In this document: positions 1-7,511 of the stretch, one piece after another
Layout: every line of letters begins with the position of its first letter
Position numbering within the stretch: the first letter of the stretch is position 1
Source of the DNA: an uncultured Bartonella sp.
Lineage (GTDB): Bacteria; Pseudomonadota; Alphaproteobacteria; Rhizobiales; Rhizobiaceae
Length of the DNA: 14,205 nucleotides
NCBI GenBank assembly: GCA_943913205.1
Contig: CALTWN010000025.1
Coordinates: 1-14,205 of the forward strand
Reading direction: 5' to 3'
Notes under the pieces: generated by a model
What the model was told of the DNA's origin: nothing
Databases searched by the model: none
Seen by the model: only the letters and a program-made list of their open reading frames with translations
Translations under genes and position numbers: made by a program

Positions 1-1
1 T

Positions 2-199
2 TTTTTAAAAAATGAAAATAATATTAAAATCTCCGTAATAAGGCCTGATGAGACATTTTTTCAAAAACACCCTTCCCTTACAAATTTTATTACTGCTGAA
101 GGTTTTTTTAGAATTACAACAGATGATTTTTACAAAGCTTCTGGTTATAAGGGAGCTATGGATAGTTTCTTTGTAGCACGCCTATCTAAATATAAATAA
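2..199 (+). CDS. rsmB: RsmB/NOP-family rRNA (cytosine-C5) methyltransferase, C-terminal fragment
   Basis: This is the 3' end of a gene that enters from the left edge: 65 sense codons in frame 2 followed by TAA at 197-199. The tail reads EGFFRITTDDFYKASGYKG, then AMDSFFVARLSKYK. The pattern 'G-hydrophobic-RT-P/D ... GxMDxFFxARL' is the usual C-terminus of the class I SAM-dependent 16S rRNA cytosine-C5 methyltransferases (RsmB/Sun, NOP2 family), which close the Rossmann fold here. The catalytic Cys and SAM motifs lie outside the window, so family membership rests on this tail alone. In rhizobia and relatives a gene of this family commonly sits directly upstream of a heparinase II/III gene, and that is the arrangement seen here, which supports the call. 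The gap to the next gene is 74 bp, with no evident terminator, so the two may be cotranscribed. Confidence 0.72.
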   Translation, partial: FLKNENNIKISVIRPDETFFQKHPSLTNFITAEGFFRITTDDFYKASGYKGAMDSFFVARLSKYK

Positions 200-273
200 T
201 CTTAATAAATAATTCATTTTATTTTTTTAAACTTGGTCAATATTAGCAAATATTTAAAATATGGGGCGAGATT

Positions 274-1977
274 ATGGCTACAGGTTTTGCAATTAATAAG
301 CCATTTCAAACAATAGCTAATTTAATACAAAAAGAATTTTTAAGGCAAAGCCCTGCACTCCAGCGATTAAAAGTAGGACCACTACCTATATGGCGGTTCC
401 TAACACTAAAAGAATATAAAATTCAACTTGAGCCAGCTAATTTTTTTCCTGTAAATGCTGAGCGCATTAGAGAATTTTATAATGGTACTTTTGCTTTTGG
501 TAATAGAGTAATCCGCTGCAATAATCTATCGCCATTTCAAGTAAAGGCGCCTTCCGTTAGCTTTGAACGTGAACTGCAAAGCTTTAGCTGGCTGAATGAT
601 TTATCAGCTGCGAAAAGTAAAATCGCAAATCAGTTTGCTATCTCTATGGTAGAAAGCTGGTTAGATAATTCTAAATATCAAATTTCTTCCATTGCTTGGC
701 AACCGGATATTGTAGCAACTAGATTAATTTCGTGGCTAACAAACTGTAAATTACTACTTAGCGAAAAAAACCCTGCTTTTACTAAAAAATTTTATAAATC
801 GCTAAATTTTCAATACCGTTATTTATATACAGCATCTCGAACCTTGGCTGAAAATGAAAAAAAGCTTTTAGCTTATACTAGTTTATATTTTGCAACTCTA
901 TGTCTAGATATTTGTAACAAACAAAAAGCTCATATAGAACAAAAACTTGAATTATGTTTAAAACGCCAAATTTTTCCTGATGGTGGGCATATATCCCGCA
1001 ATCCACAAATTATGATTGATTTAGTTTTGCATTTTTTATCTTTGCGTTATAGCTTTAATTATGTAGAAAAACCCATTATAAGGGAGCTACATAATGCTAT
1101 TGAGCGCATGATTCCTGCAATTCGTATGTTCATACATAAAGATGGAACCATCGCCCGCTTTAATGGTGTGGGTCATATTTTAAGCGAAAAATTAGATACA
1201 ATATTTACATTAGACAAAACTAAAGGAGAGGCTTTTAGTTTTGCACCACACTCTGGCTATCAGCGATTAGAAGCCGGAGATACCGTAATTATAGCCGATA
1301 TTGGAGCTGTAAATAATATTATATCCTCACACAATACAACTGCTAGTTGCTTAGCTTTTGAGCTTTCTTCTGGAAAAAATAGTTTTATTGTGAACACAGG
1401 AATAGACAATTTTGCAAAAACTGATAATGAATTTTTAGGTAGATCTACAGCAGCAAATTCTACAGCTTCTATAAATGACCTTTCTTCCTACAATTTTATT
1501 GCCTTGAAAAATAAATCTAATAATATTTTAGTTAGTAATAAACTAAATGTAGAAGTAGAACAAATAAAAGGGCCTCAACATAATGGTTTTGTAGCTCGAC
1601 ATGATGGCTATAAAGATATTTGCAATTTATTACATGAGCGCAAAATATTGTTAAGTAATAATGGAAATATTATACAAGCTGTAGATAATTTTTTACTAGC
1701 AACTTCTAAAAAAACTAAACTAAAAGGTAGCGACCAAGCTATTATACGTTTTCATATACACCCATCAATTGAACTAAGCTACAATTCTATTGGCAATATC
1801 TGCTTAAACGCGCCTAAAGGCGATAAATGGTGTTTTAGCTGTGCGCATATAACACCACAAATTGAGGATTCTATATTTTTTGCCCAAGCCCAAAAACCTA
1901 CAATGTGCAAACAAATAGTACTAAAATTTTGTCCTAGTTTATATCCTAAAATAAATTGGATGCTACAAAAAATTTAA
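274..1977 (+). CDS. heparinase II/III family protein (polysaccharide lyase-like)
   Basis: A 567-residue protein with the layout of the alphaproteobacterial heparinase II/III-like family. Residues about 90-315 are a helical region (motifs AWQPDIVATRLISWL near 141-155 and PDGGHISRNPQ near 235-245). Residues about 315-550 are the beta-rich heparinase II/III domain (APHSGYQRLEAGDTVIIADIG near 324-344, then SSHNTTASCLAFELSSG and GRSTAANSTASI near 389-400). No signal peptide is evident, so it is probably cytoplasmic or exported by an unknown route; the true substrate in this family branch is not known to me. The ATG at 274 follows a modest GGGGCGAG ribosome-binding stretch (263-270), and the frame is closed upstream by TAG at 244-246. 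Its stop overlaps the stop of the convergent carboxypeptidase gene. Family assignment is firm, function is not. Confidence 0.85.
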   Translation: MATGFAINKPFQTIANLIQKEFLRQSPALQRLKVGPLPIWRFLTLKEYKIQLEPANFFPVNAERIREFYNGTFAFGNRVIRCNNLSPFQVKAPSVSFERELQSFSWLNDLSAAKSKIANQFAISMVESWLDNSKYQISSIAWQPDIVATRLISWLTNCKLLLSEKNPAFTKKFYKSLNFQYRYLYTASRTLAENEKKLLAYTSLYFATLCLDICNKQKAHIEQKLELCLKRQIFPDGGHISRNPQIMIDLVLHFLSLRYSFNYVEKPIIRELHNAIERMIPAIRMFIHKDGTIARFNGVGHILSEKLDTIFTLDKTKGEAFSFAPHSGYQRLEAGDTVIIADIGAVNNIISSHNTTASCLAFELSSGKNSFIVNTGIDNFAKTDNEFLGRSTAANSTASINDLSSYNFIALKNKSNNILVSNKLNVEVEQIKGPQHNGFVARHDGYKDICNLLHERKILLSNNGNIIQAVDNFLLATSKKTKLKGSDQAIIRFHIHPSIELSYNSIGNICLNAPKGDKWCFSCAHITPQIEDSIFFAQAQKPTMCKQIVLKFCPSLYPKINWMLQKI

Positions 1978-3062
1978 GCCGCTTTTTTATTATGATTATT
2001 CTTCAACCTTACTGAATGTATAACAGGTTCGTATATTGGCTTGACTCGCAATATATTTAAATCTTTAGCTTGGGCTGTAATATATGGTGAATTTAATATT
2101 GGTCTGAAATTTTTATCTAAATAATGAAGGCGCATCTTAGCGGCCTTAATATTGCACATCTCAGACCTTAAATTGGGTGGGTGCTTAGCATATTTATGCC
2201 TTGGTCTCATGTTAAATATATTATTTTTTATTTTTAAATCAGAGGAATTAAATCCTAGTTCTAAAAGATTAGCTGTTACTTCCTCTCTTATATCCAAACG
2301 TGGAGCACCAAGCACAACAGCTATAATTTCTCTGTTACCCCGTTTAGCACTAGCGACTAAATTATACCCGGAAGCACAAATATAGCCTGTTTTCATACCA
2401 TTAATCCCCTCAACACGGCCTAAAAGATTATTTGAATTTAATACTATCTGTCCTTTTTGGCTTAAATCTAAAGCTTTTATATTAAAATAATAAGCATATT
2501 GTGGAAAATCACGACGTAGTGCTATAGCTAATAATGCTAAATCGCGCGCTGTAGAATAGTTATTTATATTTGGTAAACCATTCGCGCTAGTAAAATGGCT
2601 ATAGCTCATTTCTAGTTTTTTTGCTTGGTCGTTCATCATAGCTACAAAAACTGCATTATTTTTAGCTATTGTTTTACCTATAGCCGTAGCTATATCATTA
2701 GTAGATTTTACAAGCATAATTTTTAAGGCTGTATCCAAGCTTAAAATAGTACCCGCTCTATAGCCAGATTTGCTAGGTGCTTGCGATACATCATATTTTG
2801 ATAATATAATTTGGCTATTTTTGTTTAAGCTACCATCTGTCATAGCTTTAAAAGCTAGATAGGCTGTCATCATTTTAGTTAATGAAGCTGGAAACCATGG
2901 CTCAAAACTATTATTTTGGGCCAAAACATCTCCTGTATTTACATCTACTACAATATAAGGACGAGCATAATTTATGGTTTGAGCTGAAGCCTCGTTTTTC
3001 CAAAATCCCAAAAAAGCTGCTAGCGCAATAATTATAAGGCACTTATTATTTTTTATATACAT
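1974..3062 (-). CDS. D-alanyl-D-alanine carboxypeptidase (penicillin-binding protein, DacF/PBP5-like)
   Basis: A 362-residue serine peptidase of the S11 family, which trims the terminal D-Ala from peptidoglycan pentapeptides in the periplasm and so limits cross-linking. All three active-site motifs are present: SLTK at 60-63 (nucleophile Ser60, general base Lys63), STN at 120-122, and KTG at 224-226. A signal peptide is clear: short basic N-terminus, hydrophobic core at about 8-20, and ASA-Q at 25-28 as a signal peptidase I site. After the catalytic domain (to about residue 270) comes a roughly 90-residue basic tail without an obvious SPOR repeat or amphipathic membrane anchor, so membrane attachment is uncertain. 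It is the last gene of the - strand block, 63 bp after plsC, and ends tail to tail with the heparinase gene. The ATG at 3062 has only a weak AGAAA upstream, but the signal peptide starts there, which fixes it. Confidence 0.93.
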   Translation of the reverse strand: MYIKNNKCLIIIALAAFLGFWKNEASAQTINYARPYIVVDVNTGDVLAQNNSFEPWFPASLTKMMTAYLAFKAMTDGSLNKNSQIILSKYDVSQAPSKSGYRAGTILSLDTALKIMLVKSTNDIATAIGKTIAKNNAVFVAMMNDQAKKLEMSYSHFTSANGLPNINNYSTARDLALLAIALRRDFPQYAYYFNIKALDLSQKGQIVLNSNNLLGRVEGINGMKTGYICASGYNLVASAKRGNREIIAVVLGAPRLDIREEVTANLLELGFNSSDLKIKNNIFNMRPRHKYAKHPPNLRSEMCNIKAAKMRLHYLDKNFRPILNSPYITAQAKDLNILRVKPIYEPVIHSVRLKNNHNKKAA

Positions 3063-3092
3063 TTTCTAATGTTTATTTATTGAAGTTATTTT

Positions 3093-3098
3093 ATTATA
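3093..3098 (-). promoter_or_regulatory. possible -10 box upstream of the carboxypeptidase gene
   Basis: A perfect TATAAT on the - strand in the 63-bp gap between plsC and the carboxypeptidase gene, about 31 bp before the ATG. No convincing -35 box lies 16-18 bp upstream, and the gap is so AT-rich that a chance match is likely. It would allow this gene separate expression from the sdh-plsC transcript. Confidence 0.25.
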
Positions 3099-3125
3099 TA
3101 AGCAACATATTTTATAATACATAGC

Positions 3126-3938
3126 TTAGATGCGTAATTTATTATTTTTAAGTCTTTGTAAAGACAAACCTGTAAAAGGCGGCGCATCTTTTTGTTTAGA
3201 TAGTTCAACTAGCATTGAATTACAATTTGTTTCTATTGCATCTTTTAAATCTTCTAAAAATGTTTTTTTATCTAAACCTGGCGCTATGGGAGGTAATATT
3301 TTTATTTTTAATACACCTTTATAACGGTAAAAACTACCCTTAGGCCAGTATAAACCAGCATTATGCGCTATAGGTAAAACAGGTATATTTAGCTCACTAT
3401 AGAGCGTAGCTATGCCAGATTTATATACCGGCTTATCTCCTGGCAATCTGCGCGTGCCCTCAGCAAAAATTAAAATTTGTCTTTTTTGTTTTACCTGTTG
3501 CCTGGCATATATTACCATTTGCTTTAAAGCTTTTAAAGGCGATCCTCTATTTATAGCTATAATACCTGTTTTGGCCATATACCAACCAAAAAAAGGTATA
3601 AACATTAACTCTCGCTTTAATACATAGCTAGGGTCGTCTAGATATGGTAATATAGCAAAAGTTTCTAAAGCAGATTGGTGCTTTGGTGCAATTATATAGC
3701 TTTGCGACATCGCTTTGATTTTTGCAATATTTTCAAGCCCCTCTACTTCAACACGTAAGAGAGCTATATATTTAAGTAAAAATAAAACAGTGCGCGCCCA
3801 AAATTTTGCTACAATCCAAACATATCGCCTTGGTAAGAAAAAATAGACCGGAGCAAAAAATAACATTTCTATTATTGTAATAATAACAAATAAGCTATTA
3901 AACAATAGTGAGCGTATTAAAAACAACTTAATTTCCAA
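3126..3938 (-). CDS. plsC: 1-acyl-sn-glycerol-3-phosphate acyltransferase
   Basis: A 270-residue LPLAT/PlsC-family membrane acyltransferase, which adds the second acyl chain to lysophosphatidic acid to give phosphatidic acid on the inner face of the cytoplasmic membrane. A hydrophobic N-terminal anchor covers about residues 5-35. Conserved blocks follow: KHQSALE (catalytic His87; Glu92 where the textbook motif HX4D has Asp), KRELMFIPFFGW (108-119) with GIIAINR (125-131), FAEGTRR (158-164) and VLPIAHNAG (187-195). It follows sdhB by 6 bp, so it is almost certainly read from the same transcript. No ATG fits the start. The frame opens with TTG at 3938 with no visible ribosome-binding site. A second TTG at 3926 (giving LFLIRSLLFN, closer to relatives) has GGA 7-8 nt upstream and is a real alternative. 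Confidence 0.92.
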   Translation of the reverse strand: MEIKLFLIRSLLFNSLFVIITIIEMLFFAPVYFFLPRRYVWIVAKFWARTVLFLLKYIALLRVEVEGLENIAKIKAMSQSYIIAPKHQSALETFAILPYLDDPSYVLKRELMFIPFFGWYMAKTGIIAINRGSPLKALKQMVIYARQQVKQKRQILIFAEGTRRLPGDKPVYKSGIATLYSELNIPVLPIAHNAGLYWPKGSFYRYKGVLKIKILPPIAPGLDKKTFLEDLKDAIETNCNSMLVELSKQKDAPPFTGLSLQRLKNNKLRI

Positions 3939-3944
3939 CTAAAT

Positions 3945-4724
3945 TTATAATTGTCTTTCTACCATAAGCTGCTTAACTTCTGCTATAGCTTTAGCTGGAT
4001 TTAACCCTTTAGGACATGCTTGTGCGCAATTCATAATTGTATGGCAGCGATATAATCTAAAAGGATCTTCTAAATTATCTAAACGCTCTCCCTTAGCTTC
4101 ATCTCTTGAATCAGCAATCCACCTATACGCTTGTAACAATACTGCAGGTCCTAAATATCTATCTCCATTCCACCAATAGCTAGGACAAGAGGTTTGACAG
4201 CAAGCACATAAAATACACTCATACAAACCATCTAATTTTGCGCGCTCCTCCTTGCTTTGTCGCCACTCTTTTTGTGGCTCAGGTGATATTGTTTGCAGCC
4301 AAGGTTCTATCATCCTGTGCTGGGCATAAAAACGTGTTAAATCAGGAACAAGGTCTTTTACCACCGGCATTGAAGGTAGCGGATAAATATTTACAGGATG
4401 TCTAACTTCATCTATACCTTTTGTACAGGCTAAAGTATTTGAGCCATCTATATTCATAGCGCAAGACCCACAAATGCCCTCACGGCAAGATCGACGCAGG
4501 GTTAATGTAGGGTCTATGTTATTTTTTATATATAACAAAGCATCCAAAACCATCGGGCCACAAGCATCTCTATCTACAAAATATGTATCCAAACGCGGAT
4601 TTTCACCATCATCGGGCGACCAACGATAAATTTTAAACTCAGTAAAACGCTTAGCTCCTTTGGGCTTCTCCCAAGTCTTACCAACTTTTATTTTTGAATT
4701 CTTAGGTAATGTAAAATTAGCCAT
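3945..4724 (-). CDS. sdhB: succinate dehydrogenase iron-sulfur subunit
   Basis: The 259-residue electron-transfer subunit of complex II, carrying electrons from the FAD of SdhA to ubiquinone through three iron-sulfur clusters on the cytoplasmic face of the membrane. The N-terminal ferredoxin domain has the [2Fe-2S] cysteines C80, C85, C88 (SCREGICGSC) and C100. The C-terminal domain has C170, C173, C176 (CILCACC) plus C237 for [4Fe-4S], and C180, C227, C233 for [3Fe-4S], the standard distribution. Length is normal for the alphaproteobacterial form. The ATG at 4724 has the strongest ribosome-binding site in the window, GAGGAGG at 4733-4739, 8 nt upstream and starting at the sdhA stop codon. 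The gap to sdhA is 14 bp and to plsC 6 bp. Confidence 0.98.
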   Translation of the reverse strand: MANFTLPKNSKIKVGKTWEKPKGAKRFTEFKIYRWSPDDGENPRLDTYFVDRDACGPMVLDALLYIKNNIDPTLTLRRSCREGICGSCAMNIDGSNTLACTKGIDEVRHPVNIYPLPSMPVVKDLVPDLTRFYAQHRMIEPWLQTISPEPQKEWRQSKEERAKLDGLYECILCACCQTSCPSYWWNGDRYLGPAVLLQAYRWIADSRDEAKGERLDNLEDPFRLYRCHTIMNCAQACPKGLNPAKAIAEVKQLMVERQL

Positions 4725-4738
4725 TTATTTGGCCTCCT

Positions 4739-6547
4739 CTAATATACACGTTTTTTAGGCGCTATTTTTTTTAAATCTATACCACCATTTTCCTGTTTCG
4801 TAAGAGGCTCGGTATGCACAGGTCTATAATAAACATCTACCTCACCTTTGGCATTTACACGCGCTAAACTATGTTTACGCCAATTTACATCATCCCGCTC
4901 AGGAAAATCCTCCCGTGCATGTGCACCGCGACTCTCCGTACGTATTTCAGCACTATAAATAGTTGCTATAGCGTTTGCCATAAGATTATACAATTCCAAA
5001 GTTTCAACCAAATCAGAATTCCACACCATAGAGTGATCGTTAACTTTTATGTCATCTAATTCTTTCCATAAAGCGCTCATACGCTGGCAACCCTGTTGAA
5101 GAGATTCTGCAGTTCTAAAAACGGCCGCATCTTCTTGCATTATATGCTGCATTTTTTCTCGAAGCTTCGCTGTAGGTATAGACCCATTACTAAAACGTAT
5201 TTTATCAAAACGTTCCATAATCTGGTCACAAGCTTCTATATTTAAATCAGGAATTTCGCTGTTCTTGTCAATAACCTGCGTGGCTTTTATAGCTGCTGCT
5301 CTGCCCAATACAACTAAATCAATAAGAGAATTAGACCCCAATCTATTAGCACCATGCACCGATGCGCATCCCGCCTCACCTACAGCCATCAAACCTGGTA
5401 TAACTCTGTCAGGTTCGCTTTCGGTTGGATTTAAAACTTCGCCCCAGTAATTTGTGGGTACACCGCCCATATTATAGTGCACCGTAGGAATAACAGGTAT
5501 AGGTTCTTTAGTCAAATCAACACCAGCGAATATACGTGCTGACTCAGAAATACCAGGCAAACGTTCTTTTAATACTTTTTCATCTATATGACTTAATACT
5601 AATAAAATATGATCTTTTTTAGGACCTACGCCTCTGCCTTCTCGAATTTCTATGGTCATGCAACGCGACACAACATCTCTTGAAGCTAGGTCTTTAAAAG
5701 ATGGCGCATAACGCTCCATAAACCGCTCTCCCTCGCTATTTATTAAATAGCCCCCTTCGCCTCTAGCACCCTCAGTAATTAAACATCCTGCGCCGTAAAT
5801 ACCAGTTGGATGAAATTGTACAAACTCCATATCTTGTAAGGGTAGGCCGGCCCGTGCTACCATACCGCCACCATCTCCAGTGCAAGTATGAGCAGAAGTA
5901 GCTGAAAAATAAGCCCTTCCATAGCCGCCTGTAGCTAAAACTACCATTTTTGCGCTAAAACGATGTATGGTGCCGTCATCCAAATTCCATGCTATAACAC
6001 CTGTGCAAGCACCATCTGTTATTATGAGATCTAAGGCAAAATACTCAATAAAAAATTGAGCGTTGTGTCTTAAGCTCTGTCCGTATAAAGTATGTAAAAC
6101 TGCATGGCCTGTACGGTCTGCAGCAGCGCATGTTCTCTGTACTGGTGGTCCTTCACCAAACTCTGTAGTGTGCCCACCAAAAGGACGCTGGTAAATTTTG
6201 CCTTCTTCTGTACGAGAAAAAGGAACACCATAATGTTCTAGCTCATACACAGCATCTGGTGCATTGCAAACTAAATATTCCATAGCATCCATATCACCCA
6301 ACCAATCTGAGCCCTTGACGGTATCGTATAAATGCCACTGCCAATTATCTGGCCCCATATTCGCTAAAGAAGCCGCGATTCCGCCTTGGGCCGCAACCGT
6401 ATGAGAACGAGTTGGAAAAACTTTTGTTATACACGCAGTTTTAAATCCCTGCTCTGCCATGCCCAATGTAGCCCGCAAACCAGCACCGCCTGCACCAACT
6501 ACTATTACATCAAATTTATGATCAACATATTTATAATTATTCGACAT
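4739..6547 (-). CDS. sdhA: succinate dehydrogenase flavoprotein subunit
   Basis: The catalytic subunit of complex II, oxidising succinate to fumarate with covalently bound FAD. With the start at 6547 it is 602 residues. Seen: the dinucleotide-binding GAGGAG at 18-23; SHTVAAQGG with the FAD-linking His at 49; HPTG at 246-249; the catalytic Arg in SRDVVSR (Arg290); VHYNMGG with substrate-binding His357; and HGANRLGSNSL from 398. Start choice: the open frame extends five codons further to a TTG at 6562, but that overlaps the sdhD stop. The ATG at 6547 lies 4 bp after that stop, has GGAG 9 nt upstream (6557-6560) and gives the expected N-terminus MSNNYKYVDHKFDVIVVG. The gene is third in sdhCDAB. 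Confidence 0.97.
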   Translation of the reverse strand: MSNNYKYVDHKFDVIVVGAGGAGLRATLGMAEQGFKTACITKVFPTRSHTVAAQGGIAASLANMGPDNWQWHLYDTVKGSDWLGDMDAMEYLVCNAPDAVYELEHYGVPFSRTEEGKIYQRPFGGHTTEFGEGPPVQRTCAAADRTGHAVLHTLYGQSLRHNAQFFIEYFALDLIITDGACTGVIAWNLDDGTIHRFSAKMVVLATGGYGRAYFSATSAHTCTGDGGGMVARAGLPLQDMEFVQFHPTGIYGAGCLITEGARGEGGYLINSEGERFMERYAPSFKDLASRDVVSRCMTIEIREGRGVGPKKDHILLVLSHIDEKVLKERLPGISESARIFAGVDLTKEPIPVIPTVHYNMGGVPTNYWGEVLNPTESEPDRVIPGLMAVGEAGCASVHGANRLGSNSLIDLVVLGRAAAIKATQVIDKNSEIPDLNIEACDQIMERFDKIRFSNGSIPTAKLREKMQHIMQEDAAVFRTAESLQQGCQRMSALWKELDDIKVNDHSMVWNSDLVETLELYNLMANAIATIYSAEIRTESRGAHAREDFPERDDVNWRKHSLARVNAKGEVDVYYRPVHTEPLTKQENGGIDLKKIAPKKRVY

Positions 6548-6551
6548 CTTG

Positions 6552-6953
6552 CTAGACTCCAAAATTAATTTTTAGAATAGCTAACATAGAAGCAATAATT
6601 AATGCATAACAAAAAAATGCATTTAAAGCCAAAAAGGCTATTCGTAATATATGGTTTGGAATGTAATCTTCAATAATTACTTGAAGACCTATTTTCATAT
6701 GATATATTCCAGACAATATAGCCAACACACTAAATAAAGCCACAATAGGGCAAGTAAAAAGATGATGTACTACTGTAAAACCCTTCCCTACACAGCTCAT
6801 AAAAAGGCACAACAAAAATAAACAAAGCGGTATATTAAATAAAGCAGTAATTCTTTGCTGCCAAAAATGACCAGTTCCGCTACGTGCTGAACCTGCACCC
6901 ATAGCTTTTGCAAGCGAGGTTCTCATATCTATATTAGTATTAACATTACTCAT
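6552..6953 (-). CDS. sdhD: succinate dehydrogenase membrane anchor subunit
   Basis: The second small membrane subunit of complex II, helping to bind heme b and form the quinone site. From ATG 6953 it is 133 residues with three hydrophobic segments (about 38-56, 66-86 and 104-126). The hallmark HMKIGLQVIIEDYI holds the likely heme-ligand His85 and the Asp96-Tyr97 pair matching the quinone-site Asp-Tyr of E. coli SdhD. WQQRITA at 31-37 is the conserved pre-helix I motif. The longer frame reaching a TTG at 6995 would overlap sdhC by 28 bp and add a 14-residue tail absent from relatives, so I reject it. An AAGGA overlapping the sdhC stop lies 11 nt upstream of the ATG, slightly long, consistent with translational coupling. 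Confidence 0.93.
   Translation of the reverse strand: MSNVNTNIDMRTSLAKAMGAGSARSGTGHFWQQRITALFNIPLCLFLLCLFMSCVGKGFTVVHHLFTCPIVALFSVLAILSGIYHMKIGLQVIIEDYIPNHILRIAFLALNAFFCYALIIASMLAILKINFGV
6557..6560 (-). promoter_or_regulatory. ribosome-binding site that sets the sdhA start
   Basis: GGAG on the - strand, 9 nt before the ATG at 6547. It overlaps the TTG codon (6560-6562) that opens the longest frame, so it cannot serve that TTG. It therefore argues for the shorter 602-residue SdhA. Confidence 0.6.
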
Positions 6954-6967
6954 AAAACTTAAATTCC

Positions 6968-7369
6968 TTAACGTAATATATATCCAAAGATCCAAATCAA
7001 CATCGTTGCTATTAATGCAATTACATATGTTAGTATGGCCATTTTATTCGCAATATGTTTCTCCATTAATTCAGTTTTAACATCCCAAACTAAGTGTCTT
7101 ATGCCACCAGCCATATGTAACATTAGTGCGAAACTATATAAAAACAAAGCTATCCGAACAATAATATTATGTGTCAAGCCATCTAAAAAATTAAATAATG
7201 TTTTGTCATAAGCCAAGGCAATAAGCCATAGGCTTATAAAAATTGTTCCAAAGGCTAAGCTCACGCCTGTAAGGCGATGAGTTATAGATGCTGCCATAGT
7301 TATAGGCCAACGATAAATTTGCAAGTGAGGAGAAATTGGGCGATCGTGATGTTCGCATAATTTTGTCAT
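6968..7369 (-). CDS. sdhC: succinate dehydrogenase cytochrome b556 subunit
   Basis: The first gene of the sdh operon, a 133-residue membrane subunit that holds heme b with SdhD and lines the ubiquinone pocket. The N-terminal motif RPISPHLQIYRWPITM (10-25) and SITHRLTG (28-35, with quinone-site Ser28 and Arg32) are typical. Three hydrophobic helices follow at about 33-53, 66-89 and 109-131. The second ends in HMAGGIRHLVWD, where His85 is the expected axial heme ligand. The ATG at 7369 has no clear Shine-Dalgarno sequence. It is preceded by a good promoter (-35 at 7428-7433) and, before that, by the rplS terminator, so this marks a new transcription unit. Confidence 0.95.
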   Translation of the reverse strand: MTKLCEHHDRPISPHLQIYRWPITMAASITHRLTGVSLAFGTIFISLWLIALAYDKTLFNFLDGLTHNIIVRIALFLYSFALMLHMAGGIRHLVWDVKTELMEKHIANKMAILTYVIALIATMLIWIFGYILR

Positions 7370-7388
7370 AATTACGTACCATTTGCTT

Positions 7389-7413
7389 GTTATTATTTAT
7401 AATTTATAATAAC
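7389..7413 (-). repeat. AT-rich inverted repeat over the sdhC promoter -10 region
   Basis: Eight-base arms GTTATTAT (7389-7396) and ATAATAAC (7406-7413) flank a 9-base centre. The repeat covers the -10 box and probable transcription start of the sdhC promoter. It could be an operator or simply a product of strong AT bias; the sequence alone cannot separate these. Confidence 0.4.
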
Positions 7414-7433
7414 AAACTCAAATGCCCCGTCAA
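7403..7433 (-). promoter_or_regulatory. sdhCDAB promoter (sigma-70 type)
   Basis: The -35 box TTGACG (7428-7433, preceded by C, giving the CTTGAC often seen in alphaproteobacteria) is followed after 18-19 nt by TTATAA/TATAAA (7403-7409). It lies just downstream of the rplS terminator and 34 bp before the sdhC ATG. It is the best promoter match in the window and would drive sdhC-D-A-B-plsC and probably the carboxypeptidase gene. Confidence 0.6.
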
Positions 7434-7454
7434 GCTTTGTTTTACAAAGACACA

Positions 7455-7486
7455 TAAAACAAAGGCAGCTAAAATTTTAGCTGCCC
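7455..7486 (-). terminator. intrinsic terminator after rplS
   Basis: A perfect palindrome at 7464-7485 with 11-base arms (GGCAGCTAAAA and its complement) folds on the - strand into a GC-rich-based stem with an A/T tip. It is followed in the direction of transcription by TTTGTTTT (7456-7463). It begins 26 bp past the rplS stop. On the + strand the palindrome is followed by CTTTAAAACTT rather than a T-run, so it works mainly in one direction. It separates the rimM-trmD-rplS unit from the sdh operon. Confidence 0.85.
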
Positions 7487-7511
7487 TTTAAAACTTAAAA
7501 AATTAAAAGCT

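Noticed and set aside
233..260. TTGGTC - 16 nt - TAAAAT as a promoter for the heparinase gene
   Set aside because: Transcription would begin about 7 nt before the start codon, cutting into the only ribosome-binding stretch. The region is so AT-rich that such matches occur by chance.
2152..2385. 77-codon open frame on the + strand
   Set aside because: It lies wholly antisense to the carboxypeptidase gene, which has all three active-site motifs. It has no ribosome-binding site and no recognisable product. The same reasoning removes the other short + strand frames inside plsC, sdhB, sdhA, trmD, atpG and atpA.
6954..6995. N-terminal extension of SdhD from a TTG
   Set aside because: It would overlap sdhC by 28 bp and adds residues not seen in relatives; ATG 6953 fits better.
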